A DNA stretch of 64,000 nt from Parasulfitobacter algicola (GCF_013315265.1 NZ_JABUFE010000012.1:53471-117470), one strand, 5' to 3'. Shown: positions 45,607 through 55,195, counted from the first letter of the stretch. The notes: a model not told the origin generated them from the letters alone. Program-made: numbers and translations.

Positions 45607-46853
45607 CCCACAATCTCCGCCGTCTCGACCACAGCATGGAACAGCACATTTGTGCCAGCAGCGGCCCATTCGAGGCTGATCTCTTCGGCCTCATTATGGC
45701 TAAGGCCGTCGACGCAGGGGCACATGATCATAGCGGTGGGGGCGACGCGGTTGATCCAGCAGGCGTCGTGGCCCGCACCGCTGATCAGGTTCATATGGCT
45801 GTATCCCAGACGTTCAGCGGCGTTACGTACGGCCGCCACACAGCCGTCGTCAAAGGTGACAGGGTCAAAGTGGCCGACATCCTCAATCTCAAACCCCAGT
45901 CCAAGATCGGCGGCGATTTTGGGGGCTTCGGCCTCAAGCCGTGCTTTCATACCGTCCAGTTTCGCCTGATCGGGCGACCGGAAGTCGATGGTGAAGACCA
46001 CCTTACCGGGGATCACATTGCGCGAGTTGGGATAGACATCGCAGTGGCCAATGGCACCCACGGCACCCGGTTGATTATCCATCGCGATCTGGTGGACCAG
46101 TTCTGTGATCCGCGCCATGCCCAGCCCCGCATTCACGCGCATGTTCATCGGGGTCGATCCGGTATGGCTTTCCTTGCCCGTCAGCGTGACCTGCAGCCAC
46201 CATAGCCCCTGCCCGTGTGTGACGACGCCGATGTCCTTACCCTCAGCCTCCAAAATCGGGCCTTGTTCGATGTGCAGTTCAAAGAAGGCATGCATTTTAC
46301 GTGCTCCGACCTCTTCATCGCCCTTCCAGCCGACGCGCCCCAGTTCTTCGCCAAATTTTAGCCCGTCGGCATCCACCCGATCATAGGCCCATTCCTTGTC
46401 GTGCATCCCGGCAAACACGCCGCTGGCCAGCATCGCGGGGGCAAAGCGCGTGCCCTCTTCGTTCGTCCAATTCGTGACGACGATGGGGTGTTTGGTTTTA
46501 ATGTCGAGGTCATTCAGGGTGCGGATGATTTCCAGCCCACCGAGCACGCCCAGAACGCCATCGTATTTGCCGCCCGTTGGTTGCGTATCCAGATGGCTGC
46601 CGACATAAACGGGCAAGGCATCAGGGTCGGTGCCGTCGCGGCGGGCAAACATGGTGCCCATCTGGTCGACGCCCATGGTCATGCCAGCCTTTTCGCACCA
46701 TTGCTGAAATAAAATACGACCTTCGGCATCGTCATCGGTCAAAGTCTGGCGATTATTACCGCCCGCCACACCGGGGCCAATTTTGGCCATGTCCATCAAG
46801 CTGTCCCACAGACGTTCGCCGTTGATCTTCAGGTTTTCGCCTGGTGCAGTCAT
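45603..46853 (-). CDS. Zn-dependent N-carbamoyl-amino acid / beta-ureidopropionase hydrolase
   Basis: A 416-aa M20-type amidase of the HyuC/AmaB group, which cleaves N-carbamoyl amino acids to amino acid, CO2 and ammonia. It shows GSHLDTQPTGGKYDGVLGVLG with zinc ligands His87 and Asp98, TNEEGTRFAPAML with the catalytic Glu pair, LHIEQGPILEAEG, and GAGHDACWINRVAPTAMI near the end. In this operon beta-ureidopropionase is the likely activity; allantoate amidohydrolase is a related alternative. It overlaps the next small gene by four bases. Confidence 0.88.
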   Translation of the reverse strand: MTAPGENLKINGERLWDSLMDMAKIGPGVAGGNNRQTLTDDDAEGRILFQQWCEKAGMTMGVDQMGTMFARRDGTDPDALPVYVGSHLDTQPTGGKYDGVLGVLGGLEIIRTLNDLDIKTKHPIVVTNWTNEEGTRFAPAMLASGVFAGMHDKEWAYDRVDADGLKFGEELGRVGWKGDEEVGARKMHAFFELHIEQGPILEAEGKDIGVVTHGQGLWWLQVTLTGKESHTGSTPMNMRVNAGLGMARITELVHQIAMDNQPGAVGAIGHCDVYPNSRNVIPGKVVFTIDFRSPDQAKLDGMKARLEAEAPKIAADLGLGFEIEDVGHFDPVTFDDGCVAAVRNAAERLGYSHMNLISGAGHDACWINRVAPTAMIMCPCVDGLSHNEAEEISLEWAAAGTNVLFHAVVETAEIVG

Positions 46854-46874
46854 TTCAATTTTCCCCGTTGTCCC

Positions 46875-46895
46875 GTCCCGGACCCAATCCGGAAC
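46875..46895. repeat. REP-like palindrome, copy 2
   Basis: GTCCCGGA-cccaa-TCCGGAAC, one mismatch in the arms, in the gap between the aminotransferase and hydrolase genes. Confidence 0.55.
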
Positions 46896-46913
46896 CTCTT
46901 GTTGTTATCCCAA

Positions 46914-46936
46914 GGCCCCAGAGCGTGTCCGGGGCC
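46914..46936. repeat. GGCCCC/GGGGCC palindrome
   Basis: GGCCCC-agagcgtgtcc-GGGGCC, next to copy 2 of the REP-like element. It contains the same CCGGGGCC half-site seen upstream of rplB. Confidence 0.45.
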
Positions 46937-46940
46937 GCGC

Positions 46941-48263
46941 CTACTGCAGTTTCTGCAATACGTCTCGTAACGTGCCAAACAGCTGATCTATATGATCTTT
47001 TTCAATGATCAGCGGTGGTGATAGCGCGATGATGTCGCCGGTGGTGCGGATCAGGCTGCCTTTGTCATAGCAATCCAGAAACGCCTGAAACGCACGGCGG
47101 GTGGGTTCGCCAGCGATCGGCTCTAGCTCAATCGCGCCAATCAGCCCCATTCCGCGGATATCGATGATATTTGGGCAGTCGCGCAAGCTGTGCAAACCAT
47201 CTTCCCAATAGCCCGCCAGATCCGCAGCACGCTGAAACAGCCCCTCTTCGACATAGGTTTCAAGCGTGGCCAACCCGGCCGCACTGGCAATCGGATTGCC
47301 AGAGTAGGTATAACCGTGGAACAGTTCGATCATATGTTCAGGGCCCTGCATAAAGGCGTCGTGAATTTCCGACGTGGCCAATACAGCCCCCATCGGGATG
47401 ACACCGTTGGTCAACCCTTTGGCGCATACCATCAAATCAGGCATAACGTCGAAATGGTCTGCCCCAAACGCCGACCCAAGGCGCCCAAATCCAGTGATCA
47501 CCTCATCAAAAATCAGCAAAATACCGTGTTTTGTACAAATTTCACGCAGGCGCTGCAGATATCCTTTCGGCGGCAACAGCACCCCGGTCGATCCTGCCAT
47601 CGGCTCAACAATCACTGCGGCAATCGTTTCAGGGCCATGCAACGCTGCAATGCGCTCAAGCTCATCCGCCAGATGTGCGCCATGATCTGGTTGCCCTTTG
47701 AAAAAGGCGTTTTCAGGCAGATGTGTGTGCGGCAGATGATCAACACCCGTCAGCAAACTACCGAACATTTTGCGGTTATTGACGATACCCCCGACCGATA
47801 TACCGCCAAAGTTCACCCCGTGATAGCCACGTTCACGGCCGATCAGCCGGGTGCGCGCCCCGTCCCCTTTGGCACGATGATAGGCCAGCGCGATTTTCAA
47901 AGCCGTTTCAACACTTTCGGAGCCGGAATTCGTGAAAAACACATGATTAAACGGCTCTGGCGCCATATCGCGCAAGCGGTTGGCCAGTTCGAACACCTTG
48001 GGGTGGCCCATCTGAAACGCAGGGGCATAGTCCATTTCTTCGACTTGTTTTTGAACCGCCTCGACGATTTTGGGGCGCTTGTGACCGGCGTTGCAACACC
48101 AAAGACCCGCCGTGCCATCCAATACATCACGCCCATCCGAGGTTTTGTAAAACATCCCATCGGCTGAAACGAACATGCGTGGGTTCTTCTTGAATTGCCG
48201 GTTTGCCGAAAACGGCATCCAAAAGGCCGACAGATCATTCGGCTGTTTTTGATCAAGCGCCAT
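46941..48263 (-). CDS. Class III omega-aminotransferase (beta-alanine:pyruvate type)
   Basis: A 440-aa PLP enzyme. Conserved parts are FTNSGSESVETALKIA, RGYHGVNFGGISVGG, EPMAGSTGVLLPPKGYLQ, LIFDEVITGFGRLGSAFG and the Schiff-base lysine region DLMVCAKGLTNGVIPMG. This is the omega-amino acid:pyruvate subgroup, fitting the beta-alanine made from uracil or the beta-aminoisobutyrate from thymine. Start at 48263 follows a GGAAG site. It is the first gene of the leftward operon with the carbamoyl hydrolase and dihydropyrimidinase. Exact amino donor unproven. Confidence 0.9.
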   Translation of the reverse strand: MALDQKQPNDLSAFWMPFSANRQFKKNPRMFVSADGMFYKTSDGRDVLDGTAGLWCCNAGHKRPKIVEAVQKQVEEMDYAPAFQMGHPKVFELANRLRDMAPEPFNHVFFTNSGSESVETALKIALAYHRAKGDGARTRLIGRERGYHGVNFGGISVGGIVNNRKMFGSLLTGVDHLPHTHLPENAFFKGQPDHGAHLADELERIAALHGPETIAAVIVEPMAGSTGVLLPPKGYLQRLREICTKHGILLIFDEVITGFGRLGSAFGADHFDVMPDLMVCAKGLTNGVIPMGAVLATSEIHDAFMQGPEHMIELFHGYTYSGNPIASAAGLATLETYVEEGLFQRAADLAGYWEDGLHSLRDCPNIIDIRGMGLIGAIELEPIAGEPTRRAFQAFLDCYDKGSLIRTTGDIIALSPPLIIEKDHIDQLFGTLRDVLQKLQ

Positions 48264-48442
48264 GGGACTTCCTTTGCTGCGCCACATCGGCGCGAATAGA
48301 TTGCACACCGCAACGCTATCAAAGCGGTTGGCACAGTCAAGAAATTCAACAGACCATTTGCTGGAGAATTAGGCAACATATCGGAAATGCTAAAATTTAA
48401 TGCAGTGTTTTCCTGACCCCAAAAGCACCTTATGGTGCGGTG

Positions 48443-49042
48443 ATGAAAACAAAGATTTTGATACTGGCCGCAGGGGTGTCGCGCCGAATGAACGGGGCCG
48501 ATAAACTATTACAACTCGTTGATGGCACACCCCTTTTGCGTGCTCAGGCGCTTAAATGCACATTGACCGGACTTGAGGTAATCGTGGCCCTGCCCCCGCA
48601 GCCACACCCACGATTTGATGTGATCCACGATCTGGATGTGACCGCCATTGCGATCCCCGACAGCGCCGAAGGCATGTCAGGCACCCTTAGGAAATCAATT
48701 TCAATTTTGCGAAAAACCGCGGGTCGCATTTTGTTGTTGCTGGCCGACCTGCCCGAAATCACTTTGGCAGATATCGAAACGGTGCTGCAAAGCCCATTGC
48801 GTTATCCAAATGCTGTTATCTGGCGCGGTGCGACCGCAGACGGCAAACCGGGGCATCCCATTTTGTTTGATGCATCCGTCTTTGATGATTTTGAAACTTT
48901 GTCCGGCGATAGCGGCGGGCAAGCAGTTATTCGCAAGGCAGGCGAAAACGTCGCCCTTGTTCCCCTGCCCGACAATCACGCGCGCTGCGATCTGGACACG
49001 CCTGAAGACTGGGCCGATTGGCGCGCCAGAACGGGTCGATAA
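48443..49042 (+). CDS. MobA-like NTP transferase
   Basis: A 199-aa nucleotidyltransferase. The N-terminal ILAAGVSRRMNGADKLLQLV is the MobA-like glycine-rich NTP site, and LLLLADLPEITLADI carries the metal-binding aspartate. GKPGHPILFDASVFDDFETLSGDSGGQAVIRK near residues 135–165 matches the MocA/MobA-like subgroup (molybdenum cofactor cytidylyl- or guanylyltransferases). No molybdoenzyme gene is adjacent, so the exact nucleotide and role are open. It is divergent from the aminotransferase operon. Confidence 0.82.
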   Translation: MKTKILILAAGVSRRMNGADKLLQLVDGTPLLRAQALKCTLTGLEVIVALPPQPHPRFDVIHDLDVTAIAIPDSAEGMSGTLRKSISILRKTAGRILLLLADLPEITLADIETVLQSPLRYPNAVIWRGATADGKPGHPILFDASVFDDFETLSGDSGGQAVIRKAGENVALVPLPDNHARCDLDTPEDWADWRARTGR

Positions 49043-49251
49043 TATGATGCGAACCGTTCGACAACTTTATATTCGAATTGGGTGGAATTGGTCTGTTACG
49101 CAGGCTTGGATCAATGGTCAGGTGTTTCTAATCCTGTAGTTGCTTAATGAGACATCGTTACCATTAACAGTGCAAAAACCAATGGCGGCTTCTGAAAGTA
49201 TAAACTACAAATTGTTAGTTTCTTTCTTTACTGTTCGGACACTTAGAACAC

Positions 49252-49851
49252 ATGACACCGCCAGATGAAAATGCTTGGGATGCATGGTCTCCAGGTCAGT
49301 TAGCCGGAAAACTGAGTGGCCTGACTGCGAATTGGTACATCGTGGGCGGGTGGGCAATTGATCTTTGGCTTGGTGAACAAAGTCGCGCGCATGAAGACTT
49401 GGAATTTGCAACTTTGCCTGAAGATGCCCCAAAAATAGCATCTCATCTTGCTGAATTGACCTTTTACGAAGCAAGAGCTGGTCAGTTCAAGAATTGGGAC
49501 CAAAGTAATCCGGTTGATAACAACGCTTGGCAATTTTGGGGTGCAGATTTAAGCGCCGGGCGGTGGCGTGTGGACATGATGTTAGAACGCGGGACCCCCG
49601 AGCTTTGGAGGTACAAGCGTCAGCCATTATTGGAACAATCGCGTAATACTGCAATACAGATCAATTCTGATGGGATCAGATATCTGGCGCCGGCTAATGT
49701 CCTTTTGTTCAAAGCCAAGCATTGCAGAGCAAAGGATGATCATGATTTTGAAGCTGTCTTGCCAACGCTATTAGTTAATGATCGCGAAAATCTGCGTGCT
49801 TGGCTCACGTCATATCATCCAAGCCACAAATGGCTAAAACGGTTAACCTGA
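49252..49851 (+). CDS. Aminoglycoside 2''-nucleotidyltransferase-like protein
   Basis: A 199-aa soluble protein resembling the small nucleotidyltransferases of the aminoglycoside-resistance type: WYIVGGWAIDLWLGEQSRAHEDLEFA holds the GGWAxDLxLG and H-x-D-L-E pattern, and WRVDMMLERG supplies a further acidic residue. Such genes are common in environmental bacteria and may have no role in resistance. Its base composition is AT-rich relative to the flanks, and it stands alone after a 210-base gap, which hints at acquisition. Activity must not be assumed. Confidence 0.7.
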   Translation: MTPPDENAWDAWSPGQLAGKLSGLTANWYIVGGWAIDLWLGEQSRAHEDLEFATLPEDAPKIASHLAELTFYEARAGQFKNWDQSNPVDNNAWQFWGADLSAGRWRVDMMLERGTPELWRYKRQPLLEQSRNTAIQINSDGIRYLAPANVLLFKAKHCRAKDDHDFEAVLPTLLVNDRENLRAWLTSYHPSHKWLKRLT

Positions 49852-49977
49852 TTGGAATTAACTGGACTTTGACTGTGTTTGCAGCATTGATCACCACAGG
49901 GCGTTTAACGACATCTACCCCTTCACGGCTTGTGTCAAAAGCCCGACGCAAAGAACATAACTTTCGATCTTCGACAG

Positions 49978-50601
49978 CTAAGACAGCGACGTCACCCAAA
50001 GGATCATCGCATCTTCCTGACTGGTCGAAATCACATTATGCCCCATCGTCGCATCGTAATAGGCACTGTCGCCCCGCCCCATAAGCGCGGGTTCGTAAAA
50101 TTCTGTGAACAAGGTGATCGTGCCAGTCAGAACATACAAGAATTCTTCGCCATCGTGACGCACCCAACCGTCAAATTCCTCAAGCGATCTGGCCCTGACG
50201 CGTGCGCGATAGGGCAGCATCTTTTTCTTCGTCAGCGCGGCGCCAAGCAAGTCGTGTTCATAAGTCGTGGTGGCCTGCGATGTGCCTTCACCCGATCTGG
50301 TGACAGTCATGCGCCCGGTTACCTGGTCCTGACTGGGCGGCGTAAACAACTGCGGAACCGAGATTTCAAGCCCAACTGCCAGTTTCTTCAACGCGTCATA
50401 GGTCGGGGACATCTGCCCGTTTTCGATCTTTGACAAAGTAGACCGCGCCAACCCCGCCTGATTGGCCGCCTGTTCCAACGTCCACGCGCGTGCTTTGCGC
50501 AAATCGCGAACCCGCTGGCCCAGATCAACAGGTTCAACATGGGTTTCGGTTCCGTTTTCACGGGCGATGCGGATAATACTGGTTTGGTCTTTCTGCGTCA
50601 T
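49978..50601 (-). CDS. XRE-family regulator with C-terminal cupin domain
   Basis: A 207-aa regulator. The helix-turn-helix is at about 28–82: VRDLRKARAWTLEQAANQAGLARSTLSKIENGQMSPTYDALKKLA. The C-terminal cupin (about 115–205) has FDGWVRHDGEEFLYVLTGTITLF and YYDATMGHNVIS, with the metal-type His and Glu positions. HTH–cupin proteins often control amino acid, polyamine or sulfur genes in response to a small ligand. It is monocistronic, just downstream of the rpmD terminator region on the same strand. No target is evident. Confidence 0.88.
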   Translation of the reverse strand: MTQKDQTSIIRIARENGTETHVEPVDLGQRVRDLRKARAWTLEQAANQAGLARSTLSKIENGQMSPTYDALKKLAVGLEISVPQLFTPPSQDQVTGRMTVTRSGEGTSQATTTYEHDLLGAALTKKKMLPYRARVRARSLEEFDGWVRHDGEEFLYVLTGTITLFTEFYEPALMGRGDSAYYDATMGHNVISTSQEDAMILWVTSLS

Positions 50602-50661
50602 AAACTGTCTATATAGCGCAACGCAGAAATCGTCAGGCTTTTTCTATCGCAGTTTAAACAT

Positions 50662-50692
50662 CAAAAAAGACACCGTGGTTTCCCAGGGTGCC
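50662..50692 (-). terminator. Intrinsic terminator of the spc segment
   Basis: In the leftward transcript GGCACCCTGG-gaaa-CCACGGTGTC is a 10-bp stem with one mismatch and a GAAA tetraloop, followed by TTTTTT. It lies about 50 bases after the rpmD stop. Confidence 0.85.
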
Positions 50693-50739
50693 TTTAAATT
50701 TGAGGTTCCGGATCAGATCCGAAAGCCTCGCGTTTTTAT

Positions 50740-50928
50740 TTACCCACGCTCTTCGATGATCTCGACGAGGTGGGAAATGCTGTTCACCATGCCGCGGACC
50801 GAAGGGGTGTCTTCCAGTTCGCGGGTTTTGTGCATCTTGTTCAGACCCAGACCAACCAGCGTAGCGCGCTGTTTGGCGGGGCGGCGGATCGGGCTTCCGA
50901 TCTGCTTGACGACGATGGTTTTTGCCAT
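50740..50928 (-). CDS. rpmD: 50S ribosomal protein L30
   Basis: A 62-aa protein beginning [20 protein letters not shown], with [21 protein letters not shown] typical of uL30. It is the last gene of the spc segment, followed by an intrinsic terminator. secY and later spc genes are not directly attached, since the next leftward gene is an unrelated regulator. Confidence 0.96.
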   Translation of the reverse strand: MAKTIVVKQIGSPIRRPAKQRATLVGLGLNKMHKTRELEDTPSVRGMVNSISHLVEIIEERG

Positions 50929-50940
50929 TGTTTCGTTTCC

Positions 50941-51519
50941 TTACGCTTCAACCGCAGCTTCTTCAGCTGGCGCTTTGGATGGGGCATCATCTTTTTTCAG
51001 GATATCAGCCACCTTCTTGCCACGACGCTGTGCCACCATACGCGGGCTGCCTTCTTTTTGCAGACCGTCGATTGTGGCGCGGATCATGTTGTAGGGGTTT
51101 TGCGACCCGATTGATTTCGCAACAACATCCTGAATGCCCAGCATTTCGAAAACGGCACGCATTGGACCACCAGCGATGATACCCGTACCCTGGGGGGCAG
51201 CGCGCATCACAACTTTACCGGCGCCATGACGGCCTTCCATGTCGTGGTGCAACGTCCGACCTTCGCGCAGCGGCACACGGATCATCTGGCGCTTGGCCTG
51301 TTCCGTTGCTTTGCGGATCGCCTCTGGCACCTCTTTGGCTTTCCCTTTGCCAAAACCGACACGACCCTTTTGATCGCCGACAACCACAAGGGCTGCAAAG
51401 CCAAAGCGTTTACCACCTTTTACGGTTTTCGACACGCGGTTGATCGCAACAAGGCGATCGGCAAATTCAGGAGCTTCCTCGCGGTCGCGACGGCCCCGGT
51501 TTCCTTGGTCTCTTGCCAT
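50941..51519 (-). CDS. rpsE: 30S ribosomal protein S5
   Basis: A 192-aa protein with the double-stranded RNA-binding-like core [31 protein letters not shown] and the [19 protein letters not shown] loop of uS5. An acidic/alanine tail ([10 protein letters not shown]) is a common alphaproteobacterial addition. S5 contributes to decoding accuracy and mRNA entry. Twelve bases separate it from rpmD. Confidence 0.97.
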   Translation of the reverse strand: MARDQGNRGRRDREEAPEFADRLVAINRVSKTVKGGKRFGFAALVVVGDQKGRVGFGKGKAKEVPEAIRKATEQAKRQMIRVPLREGRTLHHDMEGRHGAGKVVMRAAPQGTGIIAGGPMRAVFEMLGIQDVVAKSIGSQNPYNMIRATIDGLQKEGSPRMVAQRRGKKVADILKKDDAPSKAPAEEAAVEA

Positions 51520-51529
51520 CTCTTACTCC

Positions 51530-51889
51530 TTAAAACTTCAATCCGCCTTCACGGGCAGCTTCGGCCAGGGCCTTGACTTTACCGTGAAAGAGGAAGCCAC
51601 CGCGGTCAAAGTAACACTCGGACACTTTGGCTTTTTTCGCGCGCTTTGCTAGTGCCTCACCAACTTTGGTGGCGGCTTCGACGTTGTTCTTGCCAACCAC
51701 GCCCAGATCCTTTTCCAAGGACGAGGCCGAAGCGACAGTAACGCCGTTTACATCGTCGATCAGCTGCGCGCTGATGTTTTTGTTTGAACGGTGAACGGAC
51801 AGGCGCATGCCAGTTGTGTTCCGCTTCCGCAATTTGTTCCGAACGCGCAGGCGGCGCTTCAAGAACAGATCTCTTTTGCTGTTTGCCAT
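51530..51889 (-). CDS. rplR: 50S ribosomal protein L18
   Basis: A 119-aa 5S rRNA-binding protein starting [20 protein letters not shown] and containing [21 protein letters not shown] and [26 protein letters not shown], as in uL18. The start at 51889 is chosen by comparison with the family; a longer in-frame extension reaches into rplF and is not supported. Confidence 0.97.
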   Translation of the reverse strand: MANSKRDLFLKRRLRVRNKLRKRNTTGMRLSVHRSNKNISAQLIDDVNGVTVASASSLEKDLGVVGKNNVEAATKVGEALAKRAKKAKVSECYFDRGGFLFHGKVKALAEAAREGGLKF

Positions 51890-51900
51890 TGTTGCGTTCC

Positions 51901-52434
51901 TTACTTCTTCTTGCCTTCCTTGCGGAAGATATATTCGTCTTTGTATTTGATGCCTTTGCCTTTGTAAGGCTCGGGCTTGCGCCATTCGCGAATGTTCGCC
52001 GCGACCTGGCCGACAAGTTGTTCATCAATACCTTCGACGATGATTTCAGTCTGCTTGGGGGCTGTAACCGTGACGTCCTGTGGGACTTCAAAGTTGACCT
52101 CGTGCGATAGACCAAGCTGCAATTTCAAGGTGTTGCCCTGCATTTGCGCCCGGTACCCAACGCCGTTGATCTCAAGCTCTTTCTTGAAGCCATCTGTGAC
52201 GCCGGTGACAAGATTGCCAACCATCGTGCGGCTCATGCCCCACTGCTGACGCGCACGCTTGGATTTGCCGCGCGGCGTAATGGTGACAACATTATCTTCG
52301 ACAGTCAGTGTGACATCGTCAGTTGCGGTAAAGCTGCGGGTCCCTTTGGGTCCTTTGACTTCTACGGTCTGGCCGGACACGGATGCGGTGACACCCGATG
52401 GCAGCTCGACCGGTTTCTTACCAATACGAGACAT
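51901..52434 (-). CDS. rplF: 50S ribosomal protein L6
   Basis: A 177-aa protein starting [12 protein letters not shown] after an AAGGAG site, with [14 protein letters not shown] and the C-terminal [18 protein letters not shown] motif typical of uL6 near the sarcin–ricin loop. Eleven bases separate it from rplR. Confidence 0.97.
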   Translation of the reverse strand: MSRIGKKPVELPSGVTASVSGQTVEVKGPKGTRSFTATDDVTLTVEDNVVTITPRGKSKRARQQWGMSRTMVGNLVTGVTDGFKKELEINGVGYRAQMQGNTLKLQLGLSHEVNFEVPQDVTVTAPKQTEIIVEGIDEQLVGQVAANIREWRKPEPYKGKGIKYKDEYIFRKEGKKK

Positions 52435-52446
52435 TGCCAAAACTCC

Positions 52447-52839
52447 TTAAAAGACCATGCAAAGCACTTCGCCGCCAACATTGTTGGTGCGTGCGCTTGC
52501 ATCCGACATCACACCGCGGGGTGTGCTGACAATCGACACACCCAGACCTTGACGGACCTGCGGAATGTCTTTGACGCCCATGTAAACGCGACGACCGGGT
52601 TTTGACACCCGCTTGAGTTCGCGAATAACAGGAGTGCCGTCATAATACTTCAGGCTGATTTCGATAGCCGGATGACCATCCTTGCCTGTCGTGTTTTCAT
52701 AGCCACGGATGTAACCTTCGTCGGCCAGAACATCCAGAACCCAAGCACGCAGCTTGGACGCAGGTGTGATGACGGTCGATTTGCCACGCATCTGTGCGTT
52801 GCGGATCCGTGTAAGCATATCACCAAGAGGATCGTTCAT
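52447..52839 (-). CDS. rpsH: 30S ribosomal protein S8
   Basis: A 130-aa 16S rRNA-binding protein: [21 protein letters not shown] at the start and [32 protein letters not shown] at the end, the latter the canonical uS8 signature. In many bacteria S8 represses the spc operon; no such site is claimed here. Confidence 0.97.
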   Translation of the reverse strand: MNDPLGDMLTRIRNAQMRGKSTVITPASKLRAWVLDVLADEGYIRGYENTTGKDGHPAIEISLKYYDGTPVIRELKRVSKPGRRVYMGVKDIPQVRQGLGVSIVSTPRGVMSDASARTNNVGGEVLCMVF

Positions 52840-52851
52840 AATTTATACCCC

Positions 52852-53157
52852 CTACCAGCTTGACTTGACCATACCGGGGATTTGGCCCGCCGAGCCAAGT
52901 TCCCGCAGCGCAATCCGTGATACCTTTAGCTTACGATAATAAGCATGAGGACGTCCGGTCAGCTGACAACGGTTGTGCAAACGTGTGGCCGAGCTGTTGC
53001 GCGGCAGTTTAGCAAGCTTCAGGCGCGCTTTGAAACGCTCTTCCATGGGCTTGCTTTCGTCATTCGCGATCTCTTTCAGCTCAGCGCGCTTGGAGGCGTA
53101 TTTTTCCACCAGACGTTGACGCTTCTTCTCGCGTTCGATCATTGCTTTTTTAGCCAT
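52852..53157 (-). CDS. rpsN: 30S ribosomal protein S14 (zinc-free form)
   Basis: A 101-aa protein beginning [16 protein letters not shown] and ending [22 protein letters not shown]. It is the long uS14 type; the [15 protein letters not shown] loop has one cysteine instead of the CxxC pairs of the zinc form, so it should fold without zinc. Confidence 0.97.
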   Translation of the reverse strand: MAKKAMIEREKKRQRLVEKYASKRAELKEIANDESKPMEERFKARLKLAKLPRNSSATRLHNRCQLTGRPHAYYRKLKVSRIALRELGSAGQIPGMVKSSW

Positions 53158-53176
53158 AACTCTCTCTCCCCGCCGC

Positions 53177-53740
53177 TTAGCTGTTGAAGGGCATGTTGAA
53201 AAGCTTCAACAGCGCCTTTGCTTCCGCATCAGTTTTCGCGGTGGTGCAGATAACAATATCCAGACCCCAAGCTTCATCGATCTTATCAAAATCGATCTCG
53301 GGGAATACGATGTGCTCTTTCAGGCCCATGGCATAGTTGCCACGACCATCGAACGATTTGCCGGAAACGCCGCGAAAGTCGCGGACGCGGGGCATAGCGA
53401 TTGTGATCAGACGATCCAGAAATTCATACATCTGATCGCCGCGCAACGTGACTTTCGCGCCCAAAGGCATGTCTTCACGTACACGAAAACCCGCGATGGA
53501 TTTCTTGGCTTTGGTGATCACGGCCTTTTGGCCTGCAATCGCTGTCAGATCAGCTTGGGCCGATTTGGCTTTCTTGCTGTCTTTGACTGCTTCTGATCCG
53601 GCACCGATGTTCAACACGATCTTGTCCAGACGTGGGATCATCATATCGTTCTTATAGCCGAACTCTTCCTTCATTGCGGCGCGGATGGTTTCCGCAAAAG
53701 CCGCCTTAAAACGCGGGGTATAATTTGCAGTATCAAGCAT
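53177..53740 (-). CDS. rplE: 50S ribosomal protein L5
   Basis: A 187-aa 5S rRNA-associated protein, [17 protein letters not shown] at the start, [20 protein letters not shown] and the [29 protein letters not shown] loop of uL5. The start at 53740 lies within the last codons of rplX (eight-base overlap), so the two are translationally coupled. Confidence 0.97.
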   Translation of the reverse strand: MLDTANYTPRFKAAFAETIRAAMKEEFGYKNDMMIPRLDKIVLNIGAGSEAVKDSKKAKSAQADLTAIAGQKAVITKAKKSIAGFRVREDMPLGAKVTLRGDQMYEFLDRLITIAMPRVRDFRGVSGKSFDGRGNYAMGLKEHIVFPEIDFDKIDEAWGLDIVICTTAKTDAEAKALLKLFNMPFNS

Positions 53741-54044
53741 CAATCACATCCCCCGTCGTTTTGGCAAAGCGCACTTTCTTGTCGCCATCCATACGGAATC
53801 CAACACGTGTCGGCTTGCCGTCTTTGTCGATGATTGCAAGATTTGACAACTGAATGGGCATCGCTTGTGGAACGCGGCCACCTTGAGTTGCCTGACTTTG
53901 TTTTGTGTGACGAACCGAAATATTCACGCCGTCCACAATGGCCTTGCCGGTCTTTGGGTTCACAGAAGTGATTGTACCTTCTTTACCCTTGTCTTTGCCA
54001 GCAAGCACGATGACCTTGTCACCCTTTTTCAACTTAGCAGCCAT
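53733..54044 (-). CDS. rplX: 50S ribosomal protein L24
   Basis: A 103-aa assembly-initiator protein with the KOW motif [20 protein letters not shown] and [18 protein letters not shown]. Its 3' end overlaps the rplE start; one base separates it from rplN. Confidence 0.97.
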   Translation of the reverse strand: MAAKLKKGDKVIVLAGKDKGKEGTITSVNPKTGKAIVDGVNISVRHTKQSQATQGGRVPQAMPIQLSNLAIIDKDGKPTRVGFRMDGDKKVRFAKTTGDVIDA

Positions 54045-54045
54045 C

Positions 54046-54414
54046 TTACAGCACCTCCGGCGCGAGTGAGATGATCTTCATAAAGTTTTTCGCCCGCAAT
54101 TCACGAACAACCGGCCCAAAGATACGTGTACCTAAGGGTTCGTTATTGTTGTTCAGAATGACAGCTGCATTGCGATCAAAACGGATCGCTGTGCCGTCTT
54201 CGCGGCGAACTTCCTTGGCGGTGCGAACAACGACAGCCTTGCGGACATCGCCTTTTTTCACACGGCCACGTGGAATGGCTTCCTTGACCGATACGACAAT
54301 GATGTCGCCAACGGACGCGTATTTACGCTTGGAACCACCCAGAACCTTGATGCACTGAACCCGGCGCGCGCCAGAGTTGTCAGCAACATCCAGATTGGTC
54401 TGCATCTGGATCAT
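54046..54414 (-). CDS. rplN: 50S ribosomal protein L14
   Basis: A 122-aa protein with [20 protein letters not shown] and [13 protein letters not shown], the uL14 hallmarks, and [21 protein letters not shown] 71-base gap lies before it, between the rpsQ stop and its start, holding only a weak GC-rich inverted repeat. Confidence 0.97.
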   Translation of the reverse strand: MIQMQTNLDVADNSGARRVQCIKVLGGSKRKYASVGDIIVVSVKEAIPRGRVKKGDVRKAVVVRTAKEVRREDGTAIRFDRNAAVILNNNNEPLGTRIFGPVVRELRAKNFMKIISLAPEVL

Positions 54415-54485
54415 TTGGTTTCTCCCGACCTGTGGGGGGCTTTTGCCTTGTCCCCAGGGTTTCGATTAAACCGAAAGATTACTGC

Positions 54486-54716
54486 TTATTCAGCAATAAC
54501 CTCCCAGCGTTTCGTTTTCGACTTTGGCGGGCATTCCTGAATGCGGACTGCGTCACCAACATTGAAAGCGTTCTTTTCGTCGTGCGCCCGGTATTTCTTG
54601 GACTTACGAATGGTCTTTTTCAGAACCGGGTGCGTAAAGCGACGTTCGACTGAAACGGTGACAGTCTGTTCGTTCTGGTTGCTTGTCACAACACCTTGGA
54701 GGATGCGTTTGGGCAT
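54486..54716 (-). CDS. rpsQ: 30S ribosomal protein S17
   Basis: A 76-aa 16S rRNA-binding protein beginning [21 protein letters not shown], with [18 protein letters not shown] and [19 protein letters not shown], the uS17 signature. Three bases separate it from rpmC. Confidence 0.97.
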   Translation of the reverse strand: MPKRILQGVVTSNQNEQTVTVSVERRFTHPVLKKTIRKSKKYRAHDEKNAFNVGDAVRIQECPPKSKTKRWEVIAE

Positions 54717-54719
54717 ATC

Positions 54720-54926
54720 TTAAGCCTCCGCTGCGGCGTCTGCCGCTTTTTGGTTCAGAATTGTCTTGACGCGTGCAGTGTCACGGCGAACCGCTTTCAT
54801 GCGCGCAGTATTCTCAAGTTGGCTTGTGGCCTGCTGAAATCGCAGGTTAAAGCTTTCTTTTTTCAGATTGGCCAGCTCCTCGCGCAGCTGATCAGGTGTT
54901 TTATCACGTAGTTCCTGGGCGTTCAT
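54720..54926 (-). CDS. rpmC: 50S ribosomal protein L29
   Basis: A 68-aa protein, [21 protein letters not shown] and [22 protein letters not shown], matching uL29. The Met at 54926 is chosen because an AAAGGAAG site lies six bases upstream; a Met two codons earlier is too close to it. It is the first gene after the islet that separates it from rplP, and a candidate promoter lies about 80 bases upstream. Confidence 0.96.
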   Translation of the reverse strand: MNAQELRDKTPDQLREELANLKKESFNLRFQQATSQLENTARMKAVRRDTARVKTILNQKAADAAAEA

Positions 54927-55004
54927 CGCCATCTTCCTTTCAACATCACTGGTAGGCCCCGCAAAGGGTCACCCTGATTCCAGTGGAGTTCATGATGAAG
55001 CGCT

Positions 55005-55033
55005 CATATAGGGCTACGAAACAAGTATAGCAA
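55005..55033 (-). promoter_or_regulatory. Candidate promoter for the rpmC–rpmD segment
   Basis: In the leftward sense TTGCTA (55033–55028), a 17-base spacer and TATATG (55010–55005) lie about 80 bases before rpmC, just inside the islet edge. A promoter is needed here because a terminator follows rplP. Confidence 0.55.
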
Positions 55034-55195
55034 GCACAAAGTTAGCTGTTTCGCCTTGATTTGGTTTATTTGTATTGGCGTCTGGGATCGTATAATTTCC
55101 AGCTAACGTAAAGTCGCCAACGCACGTTCAAGTTGAATATGATTTGAGTTCTTTCTATGAGACTTCATGAAAACTATATCTAGTGAGATTTTATA

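Noticed and set aside
47190..48167. A 325-codon rightward open frame opposite the aminotransferase
   Set aside because: Antisense to a well-conserved PLP enzyme and without recognisable protein features.
49044..49139. A 31-codon frame downstream of the MobA-like gene
   Set aside because: Too short, no ribosome site, no family features.
54415..54485. GC-rich inverted repeats between rplN and rpsQ as a terminator
   Set aside because: The stem is irregular and no T-run follows in the leftward sense; the genes on both sides belong to one segment.
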